From NCBI RefSeq assembly GCF_001431415.1, contig NZ_LDJI01000022.1:1-64000 (forward strand): a stretch of 64,000 nt of DNA. Reading direction: 5' to 3'. This DNA comes from Stenotrophomonas humi. GTDB taxonomy: Bacteria > Pseudomonadota > Gammaproteobacteria > Xanthomonadales > Xanthomonadaceae. Under the pieces are notes generated by a model. That model saw only the letters and a list, made by a program, of their open reading frames with translations, was not told where the DNA came from and did no database searches. A program made the position numbers and the translations under genes. Below, in pieces: positions 35,464 through 44,783 of the stretch (positions are counted from its first letter, which is position 1; each line of letters opens with the position of its first letter).

Positions 35464-36603
35464 ATGTCGATCATCCGATCCATTCCCGTCGTTGCTTCAT
35501 GGTTTCTCGGCGCCGTCGCCGTTCCGCTCGCAGGCGCGCTGGCACTCATGCTCCCCTCCAATGCCGCCGCATTGGATTGCGGCAGCAACAACGGCTACAC
35601 CTGCACCGGTGCCGCCACCCAGTACGCAGGTGGCTTCAACCCCGGCGTCGGCCAGGGCGGCTTTGGCGGTGGTACCTGCACCGCCACCCGGACCCCGGTG
35701 GTGTTCATCCCGGGCAACGGCGACAGCGCGATCAGTTTCGACATGCCTGCCGGCGCAGTCAGCGGCTACGGCACGCCGCCGCTGTCCACCTATGCCGAAC
35801 TCAAGGCAGCCGGATACAACGACTGCGAACTGTTCGGCATCACCTACCTGAGCGCCAGCGAGCGCGCCGCGCCGCAGAACAACTATCACTCACCGGCCAC
35901 CTACCAGGTCATCAAGACCTTCATCGACAAGGTCAATGCCTATACCGGCAAGAGCCAGGTGGACCTGGTGACGCATTCGCTGGGTTCGACGATGGCGTTG
36001 GCGACGATCAAGTACCACGGCTACCAGGGCAGCGTGCGTCGTTTCATCAACATCGCCGGCGGCCTGCGCGGCCTGCAGACCTGCCGCAGCACCGGCTATC
36101 AATCGGCCCTGGCACCCACCTGCAATGCCGAGGCCTATGTCTTCCCGTACAACTACTACACGTTCGGCCTGTATCCGAGTACCGGCGTGACCTACTACGG
36201 CTACAACCGCTGGACCGGCAGCGGCTCGGGCAGCCTGCGCACCTTCCCGGCCAGCTACAGCAGCATTCGCTTCTATACGATCACCGCCGGGCTTCGCGAT
36301 CAGGTGCATTGCTTCACCACCAGCTACAGCGCCGGTTGCGGTGATGGCGCACTGTTCAACACGTCCACCAATGTCTACGCACAGGTGGACGTGGGCGCAG
36401 GCAGCAGCGCTTACAGTTTCGACTGGGATTGGAGCGACGGCAGCCCTTACAACTTCGGTGGCGGTGATACCAGCAATGGCGTTGGCCACTTCCGTTCGAA
36501 GAACAACAGCGGCGTCATTGTCCGCAACATGCTCACCAGCGACTGCACCAGCAATTGCGCCGCCGGCTACAGCGGCGTGTATGGCCCTGCGGTCAATCGC
36601 TGA
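35464..36603 (+). CDS. phaZ7: PhaZ7-type extracellular poly(3-hydroxybutyrate) depolymerase
   Basis: 379 residues with a long signal peptide cleaved near SNAAA-LDCG (residue 36/37). The mature sequence resembles Paucimonas lemoignei PhaZ7, the secreted depolymerase of amorphous PHB, through TQYAGGFNPGVGQGGFGGG, NGDSAISFDMPAGAVSGYG and GYNDCELFGITYLS. The triad is Ser172 (VTHSLGS), Asp279 (GLRDQ) and His342 (GVGHFR). In mature numbering Ser and His fall at 136 and 306, the positions I recall for PhaZ7, with Asp one off. It cleaves native-granule PHB outside the cell. Convergent with an outer-membrane protein gene 9 bases away. Confidence 0.85.
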   Translation: MSIIRSIPVVASWFLGAVAVPLAGALALMLPSNAAALDCGSNNGYTCTGAATQYAGGFNPGVGQGGFGGGTCTATRTPVVFIPGNGDSAISFDMPAGAVSGYGTPPLSTYAELKAAGYNDCELFGITYLSASERAAPQNNYHSPATYQVIKTFIDKVNAYTGKSQVDLVTHSLGSTMALATIKYHGYQGSVRRFINIAGGLRGLQTCRSTGYQSALAPTCNAEAYVFPYNYYTFGLYPSTGVTYYGYNRWTGSGSGSLRTFPASYSSIRFYTITAGLRDQVHCFTTSYSAGCGDGALFNTSTNVYAQVDVGAGSSAYSFDWDWSDGSPYNFGGGDTSNGVGHFRSKNNSGVIVRNMLTSDCTSNCAAGYSGVYGPAVNR

Positions 36604-36612
36604 GCGGGACCA

Positions 36613-37365
36613 TCAATCAAAGTACAAGGCCAGGCCCACGCCGCCCTGCCAGTCGATCGTTTCGTTGTCCAGCCCGCGCAGGAACGAGGCATCCAGCTGC
36701 AGCCGTGGCGTGGCCATCCACGTCACGCCGGCACCGGCCGCACGCATGTACTGCGCGCCGGTGCCGTAACCGCCTTCCACATACGCCGACGCGCTTTCTC
36801 CCAATGGAAAGCCGTAGCTCGGCGAGAAAAGCCAGCCGCTGCCGTTGTCACCCCATTGCCGGTCGGCATACAGCGCCAGGCTGGTATCGGCCGGCAATCC
36901 CCAGGCCATTGTGACCCCGAGGTCATAGTCGTGACAGCCGTCGCCCAGCGGTGCACGGCCCCATGGCAGCGTTGCACCACCTTTGAATGCCAGCGAGAAC
37001 TGCTCGCCCTGCATCGCCGGCGCCCACTTCAGCGCGACGCTGCCGTCACCGCTGCCGGTATCACGCTCGCGAATGCCAGCGCCGCGTACCCGGAGGCCGC
37101 CCCAGGTGTCAGCGCCCAGCTGCAGCTCGGTGGTTGCGGATAAACCCAGCCGCAGCAGCGTGTCGGCTGTCCAGGCCGTTGTGGTGACCCCGTCGCTGCG
37201 GTCGCGACTACCATCGGGCAGCCCCTGCTCCCAGACGAAGACGCCCTTGCCCACCGTGCTGGTGGAAAAACCGATGCCGGGGCGGTCGTACTCGGGCGCC
37301 TCGCCGGCCCATGCACTCATGCTGGCCGAGACCAGGATCGGGAACATCACGAGTCGTCGTTTCAT
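36613..37365 (-). CDS. Outer-membrane beta-barrel protein, MetA-pathway/transporter-like
   Basis: 250 residues with a signal peptide (cleavage near AWAGEA). The remainder alternates polar and aromatic residues ending in a C-terminal aromatic-rich strand, GGVGLALYFD, typical of a beta-barrel outer-membrane protein. It resembles the putative phenol-degradation MetA-pathway (Phenol_MetA_deg) family by general pattern. Transport substrate unknown. Neighbours the depolymerase but is on the opposite strand, so a joint role is only a guess. Confidence 0.65.
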   Translation of the reverse strand: MKRRLVMFPILVSASMSAWAGEAPEYDRPGIGFSTSTVGKGVFVWEQGLPDGSRDRSDGVTTTAWTADTLLRLGLSATTELQLGADTWGGLRVRGAGIRERDTGSGDGSVALKWAPAMQGEQFSLAFKGGATLPWGRAPLGDGCHDYDLGVTMAWGLPADTSLALYADRQWGDNGSGWLFSPSYGFPLGESASAYVEGGYGTGAQYMRAAGAGVTWMATPRLQLDASFLRGLDNETIDWQGGVGLALYFD

Positions 37366-37484
37366 ACTGTGATGCTCCCATGCTGGCGCGCAGTGATTGT
37401 GTGAAGCCGGGACGGGTTGCGCTGTCCAGCCCCATGTCGCTCGAGAGGAGAAAGCGCGTTCCCCTCATCGAACGGCAATCACTC

Positions 37485-38408
37485 TCAGCCCTTGAGCAGT
37501 GCGAAATCCAATGCACCGATCACCGCCGCCACCTGCGCGTCATTGCACTGCTGTGGCGTGGCCTTGGCGCTGTCCGGATAGACCTCGGTGGTGGTCGTGT
37601 AACGCGCACCGCTGACACTGGCGCACAGCCCCAGCGCCTTGAGCGGGTATTCGATCACGCCCGGAGCCACCACCGGCGAACCAATGATCTCGCCGCGCGC
37701 ATCGGCCGGGGCGATATGCGTGACCTTCTCCACTTCGGCATTGACCGCCTGCTGGAACGCCGGCTGACGGTTGTCGCTGTCATCCACCAGATAGAAGCCA
37801 TCCGGAATCTCGCCCGGCTCGAACGGCTTGCCATCGCGCGCGGCCAATGCCGGACGGAACTCGCTCTCGTCGGTGTCGGTGGTTTCGTGCAGATCGATGT
37901 GCATCACGATGTGGCCCTTCAACGGTGCCACCAGTGCCATCAACGCAGCCGATTCCGGTGCAGGACTGTTCGGCACGAATGAACGATTGGGGTCCAACGC
38001 CAATGCGTTCCAACGCTGGACACGCTCATAGCCCCAGGGGCTTACGCACGGCACAACCAGCAGGTTGCACTTCCCGGCATAGTCAGCCGCATGCTGATCG
38101 ATGAACTGCAGCGCACCCTGCACGCCGCTGGTTTCGTAACCATGTACGCCGCCCGTGACCAGCATCACCGGCAAGGCATCGTTCCAGTTGCGGCTGCGCA
38201 CCGCCAACAACGGATAACGACCGCTTGGATAATCCAGTTCACCGTATTGCGACACGTCAAAACGTTCGCGCAATGCATCGATCTTCGCCACCACTTCATC
38301 GGCATGACTGCGCTGCACCACCTGGCGCTCCAACCACTGCGCGCGTTCGGACGCACCCCACGGCTGGCCCGGCGTACCCACCGGATAGAAAGCGGCAACA
38401 GTATTCAT
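37485..38408 (-). CDS. M14 family zinc carboxypeptidase
   Basis: 307 residues with no signal peptide. The first zinc ligands are in GGVHGYETSG (His89, Glu92). DPNRSFVPN (about 139-147) matches the substrate-binding Asn-Arg, and a late zinc His is in MHIDLHETTD (His174). A terminal Glu is found in the TTTTEVYPD region. Likely a cytoplasmic M14 peptidase (succinylglutamate desuccinylase/aspartoacylase-like branch also possible). Confidence 0.82.
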   Translation of the reverse strand: MNTVAAFYPVGTPGQPWGASERAQWLERQVVQRSHADEVVAKIDALRERFDVSQYGELDYPSGRYPLLAVRSRNWNDALPVMLVTGGVHGYETSGVQGALQFIDQHAADYAGKCNLLVVPCVSPWGYERVQRWNALALDPNRSFVPNSPAPESAALMALVAPLKGHIVMHIDLHETTDTDESEFRPALAARDGKPFEPGEIPDGFYLVDDSDNRQPAFQQAVNAEVEKVTHIAPADARGEIIGSPVVAPGVIEYPLKALGLCASVSGARYTTTTEVYPDSAKATPQQCNDAQVAAVIGALDFALLKG

Positions 38409-38603
38409 GCGGTACCTCGTTGAAGATGACGGTCAGGCGCGCACTCTACACCCAAGCCGCGCTGCGTTCAGTTGCCGAAAGCCATGCAGGATGAACCCCG
38501 CTTCAACCCGGGTGCCCGGCCTTCACTTCCGGTTTTCCCGCAAGCGCGCAGGGTTGTCGCCAGGGATCCCCATCCCGGTTGCCAACACTCGGAGGAGAAG
38601 ATC

Positions 38604-38975
38604 ATGCGCACTTTCCACAACACACTTGCCACCACTCTCGTCGGATTGGGAATGCTGGTCGCCGCCAGTGCCCAGGCGCAGACCTACGGCCCTCGCGATG
38701 AAGGCCGCCGTTTCAACGATGGCAGCCGGGTCGAATGCCGCAAGGTCGAAGTGGCCAACAATGCCCGTGACCAGAACCGTATCGCCGGCACCGCCACCGG
38801 TGCGGTGGTCGGCGGCCTGCTCGGCAACCAGGTTGGCGGTGGCAGTGGCCGCAAGGTCGCCACCGCTGCAGGTGCGGTGGCAGGCGGTCTGGTCGGCCGC
38901 AATGTCCAGGGCCGCAACCAGGAACGCAACGGCCAGCGGGTCGTCGAGACACGCTGCGAACGCGTTTACCGCTAG
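38604..38975 (+). CDS. Glycine-zipper 2TM protein (SlyB/YmgG-like)
   Basis: 123 residues with a signal peptide (cleavage near ASAQAQ). The middle carries two Gly/Ala-rich membrane-inserting repeats, ATGAVVGGLLGNQVGGG and TAAGAVAGGLVGRNVQG, the glycine-zipper pattern of SlyB and related outer-membrane proteins. It ends in a short basic tail with Cys. ATG 38604 follows GGAGGAG at 8 bases. Usually part of the envelope-stress response. Confidence 0.88.
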   Translation: MRTFHNTLATTLVGLGMLVAASAQAQTYGPRDEGRRFNDGSRVECRKVEVANNARDQNRIAGTATGAVVGGLLGNQVGGGSGRKVATAAGAVAGGLVGRNVQGRNQERNGQRVVETRCERVYR

Positions 38976-38995
38976 ACCACCCCATCCCCCTGAAA

Positions 38996-39026
38996 ACGAC
39001 AAAGGCCCCGAAGGGGCCTTTGTCGT
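38996..39026. terminator. Strong bidirectional terminator
   Basis: ACGACAAAGGCCCC pairs perfectly with GGGGCCTTTGTCGT across a GAA loop (14-base stem). It is shared by the convergent glycine-zipper and acyltransferase genes, with A/T tracts inside the stem ends. Confidence 0.8.
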
Positions 39027-39046
39027 TCGATGACCGTCATATGGCG

Positions 39047-39931
39047 TCAGGCCTTGCCTTCCAGCATCGCGGCGATCTCGGCGTCTTTCTGCACCCACAG
39101 GCTGTTCATCCACTGCTGGAACTGCGCACGGTAGGTGCGATCGTCCTGATAGTTGCCCCCCATCAGCTCGGCCGGAATCGGCAGCTTGCGCACCAGCACC
39201 TTCACTTCCGGCAGGCGGTTGGCCATCAGGTCGATCATCGACGGGATGCCCTTCGGGTAGACGATCGTCACGTCCAGCAGCGCGTGCAGGCCCTTGCCCA
39301 TCGCGTCGAGCACGAATGCCACGCCGCCCGACTTGGGCTTCAGCAGATACTTGAAAGGCGAATTCTGCCCGTCATGCTTTTCCTGGGTGAAGCGCGTGCC
39401 TTCGACGAAGTTCATCACCGCCACCGGGATGCTGTTGAACTTCTCGCAGGCCTTGCGGGTGACTTCCATATCGCGGCGCCCCAGCTCCGGGTTCTTCATG
39501 ATCTGCTTGCGCGTGTAGCGACCCATGAACGGGAAATCCAACGCCCACCACGCCAGCCCCAGCATCGGCACCCAGAACAGCGAACGCTTCAGGAAGAAGC
39601 GCAGCAGCGGGATGCGACGGTTGAACACCTTCTGCAGCACCAGGATATCCACCCAGCTCTGGTGGTTGGCCAGCACCAGGTAGTGGCCATCGCGATCAAG
39701 ATCGGCCAGCCCGCTGACCTCGAAACGGGTCCGGGTGAACATCCGGATCATGGCGCTGTTCACGCCGATCCAGCTCTCCGCCAGACCGGTCAGCAGCGGA
39801 TTGCAGGCCCGGCGCACCGCTGCAAACGGCAACACTGCCTTCACCAGCGCGACCACGAACAACGGCAGGCAATGCACCACCGTGTTGATGGCAACCAGCG
39901 GCAGAACCAGAGCGACACGCAACCACACCAT
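39047..39931 (-). CDS. Lysophospholipid acyltransferase (PlsC/YihG type)
   Basis: 294 residues starting MVWLRVALVLPL, with hydrophobic N-terminal segments. The LPLAT catalytic block NHQSWVDILVLQ (N-H-x4-D) is near residues 88-99, and the second block FVEGTRF is near 175. These motifs define 1-acyl-glycerol-3-phosphate acyltransferases; the protein's resemblance is to YihG. Transfers an acyl group to a lysophospholipid or lysophosphatidic acid at the inner membrane. Confidence 0.88.
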   Translation of the reverse strand: MVWLRVALVLPLVAINTVVHCLPLFVVALVKAVLPFAAVRRACNPLLTGLAESWIGVNSAMIRMFTRTRFEVSGLADLDRDGHYLVLANHQSWVDILVLQKVFNRRIPLLRFFLKRSLFWVPMLGLAWWALDFPFMGRYTRKQIMKNPELGRRDMEVTRKACEKFNSIPVAVMNFVEGTRFTQEKHDGQNSPFKYLLKPKSGGVAFVLDAMGKGLHALLDVTIVYPKGIPSMIDLMANRLPEVKVLVRKLPIPAELMGGNYQDDRTYRAQFQQWMNSLWVQKDAEIAAMLEGKA

Positions 39932-40123
39932 AGAAATACCGGGGACTAGTCCGAAAGAGGGACAGGGTAGCAAAGAGCGGCAGTGAGTGAAGCGCACTGG
40001 GGAATACATGGCAGCGCGGGGCTGCCGCCCGTGAGGCAGCCCGCTGCATCGTCGATTCGAGCAGCTCGATGGGTGCGCGGGCCCGCACCGCGCGCGTTCC
40101 ACTCCGGCTTCAGCCCACTCACG

Positions 40124-40150
40124 AAAAAGGCCGCCTCACGGCGGCCTCTT
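40124..40150 (-). terminator. Intrinsic terminator of the cyo operon
   Basis: On the minus strand, GGCCGCC-GTGA-GGCGGCC followed by a run of five U, 26 bases past the cyoD stop. Confidence 0.85.
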
Positions 40151-40175
40151 TCTACTGCGGTAACGGACTGATGGC

Positions 40176-40517
40176 TCAGCCCATCATGTGGTAGTTCATG
40201 TTCCACATGACCCACAGCGTGCCCAGCACGATGATGCCGATCACCACCAGGGTGAACAGGCCGGCGCTGACGTTCCAGCGCTGTGCCGAGGAGCGGTCCA
40301 GGTGCAGGAAGAACACCAGGTGCACCAGCAGCTGCAGGATGCCGGCGACCACGATCACCGCACCGGTGGCGAAGCTCGAGGACAGCCCGCCACTCATCAC
40401 CACCCAGAACGGGATGATGGTGAGCACGGCTGCCAGCAGGAAGCCAACCAGGTAGGACTTGACGCTGCCGTGGCTCTCGCCGCCGGCACCGTGTGCATGA
40501 TTGTCATGTGCGGACAT
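40176..40517 (-). CDS. cyoD: Cytochrome bo3 ubiquinol oxidase subunit IV
   Basis: 113 residues with three membrane segments (SYLVGFLLAAVLTIIPFWVV, ATGAVIVVAGILQLLVHLVF, GLFTLVVIGIIVLGTLWVM). Small assembly subunit of the terminal oxidase. The N-terminus is His-rich ([17 protein letters not shown]). Its ATG overlaps the cyoC stop by one base (TAATG). Confidence 0.96.
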   Translation of the reverse strand: MSAHDNHAHGAGGESHGSVKSYLVGFLLAAVLTIIPFWVVMSGGLSSSFATGAVIVVAGILQLLVHLVFFLHLDRSSAQRWNVSAGLFTLVVIGIIVLGTLWVMWNMNYHMMG

Positions 40518-41155
40518 TACATAGCTCCCGACAGGTAGACGACAGAGAACACGCCAATCCAGACCAGATCCAGGAAGTGCCAGAACAGGCTCAGGCACGC
40601 CATGCGGGTCTTGTTGCGCGGGGTCAGACCATCGTTCTTGAGCTGGATCAGCATCACCAGCAGCCACAGCATGCCGGCACTGACGTGCAGACCGTGGGTA
40701 CCGACCAGGGCGAAGAACGCCGACAGGAAAGCACTCTTGTCCGGGCCGTGACCCTGGTGGATCAGGTGGTTGAACTCCCAGATTTCCATGCCCATGAAGC
40801 CGGCACCCAGCAGCCAGGTAACGGCCAGCCAGAAGAACATCAGGCCCTTCTTGGACTGGTGCAGGGCAATCATGCCCAGGCCGAAGGTCAGCGAGGACAC
40901 CAGCAGCAGCGCGGTTTCCCATGCCACGAAGGACAGGTCGAACAGGTCCTTCGCCGCCGGGCCACCGTTGGTGCCGCCAGACAGCACCACGTAGGTGACG
41001 AACAGGGTGGCGAAGATGAGCAGATCACTCATCAGGTACACCCAGAAACCGAAGACGGTGTTCTCGCCGGCGTCGTGATGCTCGTGATGATCATCCCCAT
41101 GGCCCGCCGCGTGCGCGGCGGAACCGTGGGTCATCGTGTGGGCGTTGTGGCTCAT
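40517..41155 (-). CDS. cyoC: Cytochrome bo3 ubiquinol oxidase subunit III
   Basis: 212 residues, five membrane segments, with the COX3 signature [13 protein letters not shown] near 140. The N-terminal 30 residues are unusually His-rich ([26 protein letters not shown]). Coupled to cyoB by an ATGA overlap (41152-41155). Confidence 0.97.
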   Translation of the reverse strand: MSHNAHTMTHGSAAHAAGHGDDHHEHHDAGENTVFGFWVYLMSDLLIFATLFVTYVVLSGGTNGGPAAKDLFDLSFVAWETALLLVSSLTFGLGMIALHQSKKGLMFFWLAVTWLLGAGFMGMEIWEFNHLIHQGHGPDKSAFLSAFFALVGTHGLHVSAGMLWLLVMLIQLKNDGLTPRNKTRMACLSLFWHFLDLVWIGVFSVVYLSGAM

Positions 41156-43155
41156 GCCTTCACCTCGGTCTTCACCAGGCCCTGGGCAACCAGGTGCTTG
41201 CGGTGTTCATTTTCGATACGTTCGACTTCAGCAGCCGGCACCCAGTAGTCCACGTCCTTGTCGAAGGTGCGGTAGATGAAGGTGCCGATCATGCCGACCA
41301 GGCCGATGATGGCGAACACCCACATGTGCCAGACCATCGCAAAGCCCAGCACCAGGCTGAAGGCGCCGATGACCACACCGGTACCGGTGTTCCTGGGCAT
41401 GTGGATGTCGCTGTACTTGGCCGGCTTCGGCCACGCTTCGCCACGCTGCTTGCGCTGCCAGAAGTCGTCCAGCTCCTCGCCCTTGGGCAGGACGGCGAAG
41501 TTGTAGAACTGCACCGGGGAAGCGGTTTCCCACTCCAGGGTACGTGCATCCCACGGATCGCCGGTCAGGTCGGCATTCTTCTTGCGGTCGCGGATGGACA
41601 CGGCGATCTGGATCACCTGGCACAGGATGCCGAAGGCGATGATCGCGGCGCCGACGGCGGCAACGATGAAGAACGGCTGGTACTCCATGTTCGGGTAGCT
41701 CTGCAGGCGACGCGTTGCACCCATGAAGCCCAGTGCGTACAGCGGCATGAAGGCCACATAGAAGCCGATGAACCAGCCCCAGAACGCACGCTTGCCCCAG
41801 GTTTCATCCAGCTTGAAGCCGAACATCTTCGGCCACCAGTAGGTGATGCCGGCGAACATGCCGAACACCACGCCACCGATGATGACGTTGTGGAAGTGCG
41901 CGATCAGGAACAGCGAGTTGTGCAGCACGAAGTCGATGGCCGGGATCGCCAACATCACGCCGGTCATGCCGCCGATGGTGAAGGTGACCATGAAGCCGAT
42001 CGTCCACAGCACCGGTGAGGTGAAGTGCACGCGACCGCGGTACATCGTGAACAGCCAGTTGAAGATCTTCACGCCGGTCGGGATCGAGATGATCATCGTC
42101 GTGATGCCGAAGAAGGCATTGACGTTGGCACCCGAGCCCATGGTGAAGAAGTGGTGCAGCCACACCAGGAACGACAGCACGCCGATGGCACAGGTCGCGT
42201 AGACCATGCCCTTGTAGCCGAACAGCGTCTTGCGCGAGAACGTGGCGATGACTTCAGAGAACACGCCAAATGCCGGCAGCACCAGGATATAGACTTCCGG
42301 GTGACCCCAGATCCAGATCAGGTTGATGTACAGCATGGCGTTGCCGCCACCATCGTTGGTGAAGAAATGCGTGCCCAGGTAACGGTCCAGGGTCAGCAGC
42401 ACCAGGGTGATGGTCAGTACCGGGAAGGCGGCAATGATCAACAGGTTGGTGACCAGTGCGGTCCAGCTGAACACCGGCATCTTCATCAGCGGCATACCCG
42501 GGGTACGCATCTTGAGGATGGTGATGAAGAAGTTGATGCCGCTCAGCGTCGTACCCAGGCCTGCGACCTGCAGTGCCCAGATGTAGTAATCCATACCGAC
42601 GCTTGGGCTGTACTCCAACCCCGACAACGGCGGGAACGCCAGCCAGCCGGTCGCGGCGAATTCACCGATCCACAGCGAGATCATCATCAGGGCGGTGCCT
42701 GCGACGAACAGCCAGAAGCTCAGTGAGTTCAGGAACGGATAGGCAACGTCGCGTGCGCCGATCTGCAACGGCACCACCAGGTTCATCAAACCGGTGATCA
42801 GCGGCATGGCCACGAAGAAGATCATGATCACGCCGTGCGCGGTGAAGATCTGATCGTAGTGGTGCGGCGGCAGGTAGCCTTCGGCACCACCGGCGGCAAT
42901 GGCCTGCTGGGCACGCATCATGATCGCGTCTGAGAAGCCGCGCAGCAGCATCACGAACGCCACGATCAGGTACATCGCACCGATCTTCTTGTGATCCACC
43001 GAGGTGAACCACTCCTTCCACAGGTAGCCCCACAGCTTGAACTTGGTGATGGCCGCAACAACGGCCAGGCCACCGAGCATCGCGCCGATCAGCGTGGTGA
43101 GCACGATTGGATCGTGCGGCAGTGAATCAAGAGAGAGTTTTCCAAGCATCGTCAT
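41152..43155 (-). CDS. cyoB: Cytochrome bo3 ubiquinol oxidase subunit I
   Basis: 667 residues, close to E. coli CyoB (663). Heme-copper oxidase core with the haem and CuB ligand helices: [15 protein letters not shown] (low-spin haem His), [21 protein letters not shown] (CuB His and the cross-linked Tyr), LVWLHHFF (CuB His pair) and [13 protein letters not shown] (haem His). It reduces O2 to water using ubiquinol and pumps protons. Overlaps cyoA and cyoC by four bases each. Confidence 0.98.
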   Translation of the reverse strand: MTMLGKLSLDSLPHDPIVLTTLIGAMLGGLAVVAAITKFKLWGYLWKEWFTSVDHKKIGAMYLIVAFVMLLRGFSDAIMMRAQQAIAAGGAEGYLPPHHYDQIFTAHGVIMIFFVAMPLITGLMNLVVPLQIGARDVAYPFLNSLSFWLFVAGTALMMISLWIGEFAATGWLAFPPLSGLEYSPSVGMDYYIWALQVAGLGTTLSGINFFITILKMRTPGMPLMKMPVFSWTALVTNLLIIAAFPVLTITLVLLTLDRYLGTHFFTNDGGGNAMLYINLIWIWGHPEVYILVLPAFGVFSEVIATFSRKTLFGYKGMVYATCAIGVLSFLVWLHHFFTMGSGANVNAFFGITTMIISIPTGVKIFNWLFTMYRGRVHFTSPVLWTIGFMVTFTIGGMTGVMLAIPAIDFVLHNSLFLIAHFHNVIIGGVVFGMFAGITYWWPKMFGFKLDETWGKRAFWGWFIGFYVAFMPLYALGFMGATRRLQSYPNMEYQPFFIVAAVGAAIIAFGILCQVIQIAVSIRDRKKNADLTGDPWDARTLEWETASPVQFYNFAVLPKGEELDDFWQRKQRGEAWPKPAKYSDIHMPRNTGTGVVIGAFSLVLGFAMVWHMWVFAIIGLVGMIGTFIYRTFDKDVDYWVPAAEVERIENEHRKHLVAQGLVKTEVKA

Positions 43156-44258
43156 TCTCCCGAGGGGCCGTTGCCCGCAGCTGCGGCTTCGGCGGACTCG
43201 TTTGCATTGTGACCGGCGTGGCCAGCGGCCTCGACGGCGGCAGGAGCGGCAGCGGCATCGTGACCTTCGTGGCCCATGGCCTCGTGGTTCATTGCCTCAT
43301 GGTCCATGGCGTCGTGATCCATCGACTCATGGTTCATCGCTTCGTGGCCCATGGCCTCGTGCGACTTCGCCTTGCCGTCATGCTTCATGCCGAAGTGGTG
43401 GCTCTCGCCCATGTGCTTGGCCATGATCGCGCCAAACAGACCTGCCTCGGTGCTGCCGTAGTAGGTCACCGGGTAGTAGTCATGGTTCTTCTCGGCGGCC
43501 AGTTCGGTGAAGGACTTCTGGTCCATCACCTTGGCGTCGCCGCGTACCTTCGCCAACCAGGCCTGGTATTCCTCATTGCTCACTGCGTGGGCAATGAAGT
43601 GCATCTTGCTGAAGCCCGCACCGCTGTAATGCGAGGAACGGCCTTCGTAGCTGCCCGCCTCGTCGGCGATCAGGTGCAGCTTGGTTTCCATGCCGGCCAT
43701 CGAGTAGATCATGCTGCCCAGATGCGGAATGAAGAACGCATTCATCACCGAATCAGCCGTGATCTTGAAGTTCAACGGCGTGTTGACCGGGAAGGTCAGC
43801 TCGTTGACCACGGCGATGTTCTCTTCCGGGTAAACGAACAGCCACTTCCAATCCAGCGAGATCGCTTCGATCTGCACCGGCTTGGTGTCGGATTCCAACG
43901 GCTTGTACGGATCAAGCGCATGCGAGGAGCGCCAGGTCAGCACTGCCAGCACCAGGATGATCATGCACGGGATCGACCAGACCACCACTTCGATGGCGGT
44001 GGAGTGCGACCAGTTGGGTTCATAACGGGCCTTGGTGTTGGATGCGCGGTACTTCCACGCGAACACCAGTGTCATCACGATCACCGGGATGACGACCAGC
44101 AGCATCAGCACCGTGCAGGTGATCAGCAGCGTGAGTTCGTCCCGGGCGATCTGGCCTTTGGGGTCAAACAAGGCCCAGTCGCAGCCCGTCATCATGACGG
44201 CCATGGCAACAATAAGGCCCGGGCGCAGCATGCGCCCAAGGGTTTTCAACGGAATCAT
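43152..44258 (-). CDS. cyoA: Cytochrome bo3 ubiquinol oxidase subunit II with His/Met-rich tail
   Basis: 368 residues from ATG 44258 (a TTG at 44270 would add four). Lipoprotein signal with lipobox MTGC, two membrane segments and the quinol-oxidase cupredoxin domain. As in other quinol oxidases it lacks the CuA cysteines. Odd feature: the last ~80 residues contain the pentapeptide xH(E/D)(A/S)M repeated about six times (residues ~296-331), then an Ala-rich end with GHAGHN. E. coli CyoA is 315 residues and I do not recall such a tail there. The repeat could bind copper or other soft metals. Confidence 0.96.
   Translation of the reverse strand: MIPLKTLGRMLRPGLIVAMAVMMTGCDWALFDPKGQIARDELTLLITCTVLMLLVVIPVIVMTLVFAWKYRASNTKARYEPNWSHSTAIEVVVWSIPCMIILVLAVLTWRSSHALDPYKPLESDTKPVQIEAISLDWKWLFVYPEENIAVVNELTFPVNTPLNFKITADSVMNAFFIPHLGSMIYSMAGMETKLHLIADEAGSYEGRSSHYSGAGFSKMHFIAHAVSNEEYQAWLAKVRGDAKVMDQKSFTELAAEKNHDYYPVTYYGSTEAGLFGAIMAKHMGESHHFGMKHDGKAKSHEAMGHEAMNHESMDHDAMDHEAMNHEAMGHEGHDAAAAPAAVEAAGHAGHNANESAEAAAAGNGPSGE
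43266..43371 (-). repeat. 15-base tandem repeats encoding (x)HEAM pentapeptides in cyoA
   Basis: About six to seven imperfect 15-base units encode [30 protein letters not shown] and GHEGH. Codons vary between units while the His and Met positions stay fixed, which suggests selection on the protein rather than recent slippage alone. Confidence 0.85.
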
Positions 44259-44496
44259 CGGTCGATCCAATTGCGAGGGAGTACCTGATCCGGCATCCCA
44301 TGCGCGCTAACGCGAACGCCCGCCCGGAGAATGCCGCCGGGGGAACGCGTGCAGGGGAGTGCCAGATTTCAGCAACGCAATTTTAGGCTTCGTACAGCAC
44401 TTAAGATAGGCATTGACAATGATTTCACACAGCAAAGCCGCTCTCCGGCGTGCGACATGTTGTCGCACCGCGCGCACTTTCACGCACCCGGAAAAG

Positions 44497-44528
44497 CAGA
44501 AAGCCGACTGCATGCAGTCGGCTTTCTG
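44497..44528 (-). terminator. 32-base perfect palindrome after tRNA-Thr
   Basis: CAGAAAGCCGACTGCA followed by its exact complement, centred at 44512/44513. It begins four bases past the tRNA's CCA end and, on the minus strand, leads into GCTTTTCC. Position and stem fit an intrinsic terminator for the tRNA gene. Confidence 0.7.
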
Positions 44529-44532
44529 TTAC

Positions 44533-44608
44533 TGGTGCCGGAAATAGGAATCGAACCTACGACCTACGCATTACGAATGCGCCGCTCTACCAACTGAGCT
44601 ATTCCGGC
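44533..44608 (-). tRNA. tRNA-Thr (anticodon CGT)
   Basis: On the minus strand: acceptor GCCGGAA (5') pairs with TTCCGGC (3'), D arm GCTC...GAGC, anticodon stem GCGCA/TGCGT with loop TTCGTAA, T arm GTAGG-TTCGATT-CCTAT, discriminator A and an encoded CCA. Anticodon CGT (plus strand 44573-44575) reads ACG, threonine. 76 bases including CCA. Confidence 0.97.
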
Positions 44609-44617
44609 GAGCCGCGA

Positions 44618-44647
44618 ATTGTAGGCGAACCTGAACTTGAAGGTCAA
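44618..44647 (-). promoter_or_regulatory. Sigma-70 promoter of tRNA-Thr
   Basis: On the minus strand: TTGACC (44642-44647), 18 bases, TACAAT (44618-44623), ending nine bases ahead of the mature tRNA 5' end. Both hexamers are one mismatch from consensus. Confidence 0.75.
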
Positions 44648-44783
44648 TGCACCTGGGGCGGAATTGTTCCGAAGCCGCGACCTGCACGCCGCTGAGCCCG
44701 CAAACATGCGCCCTCGGCACGGATGAACAGGCAATCGCCCAGCCGCACCGGAACTGGCCGTCGCACCCAGCCCCACCTCGCCG

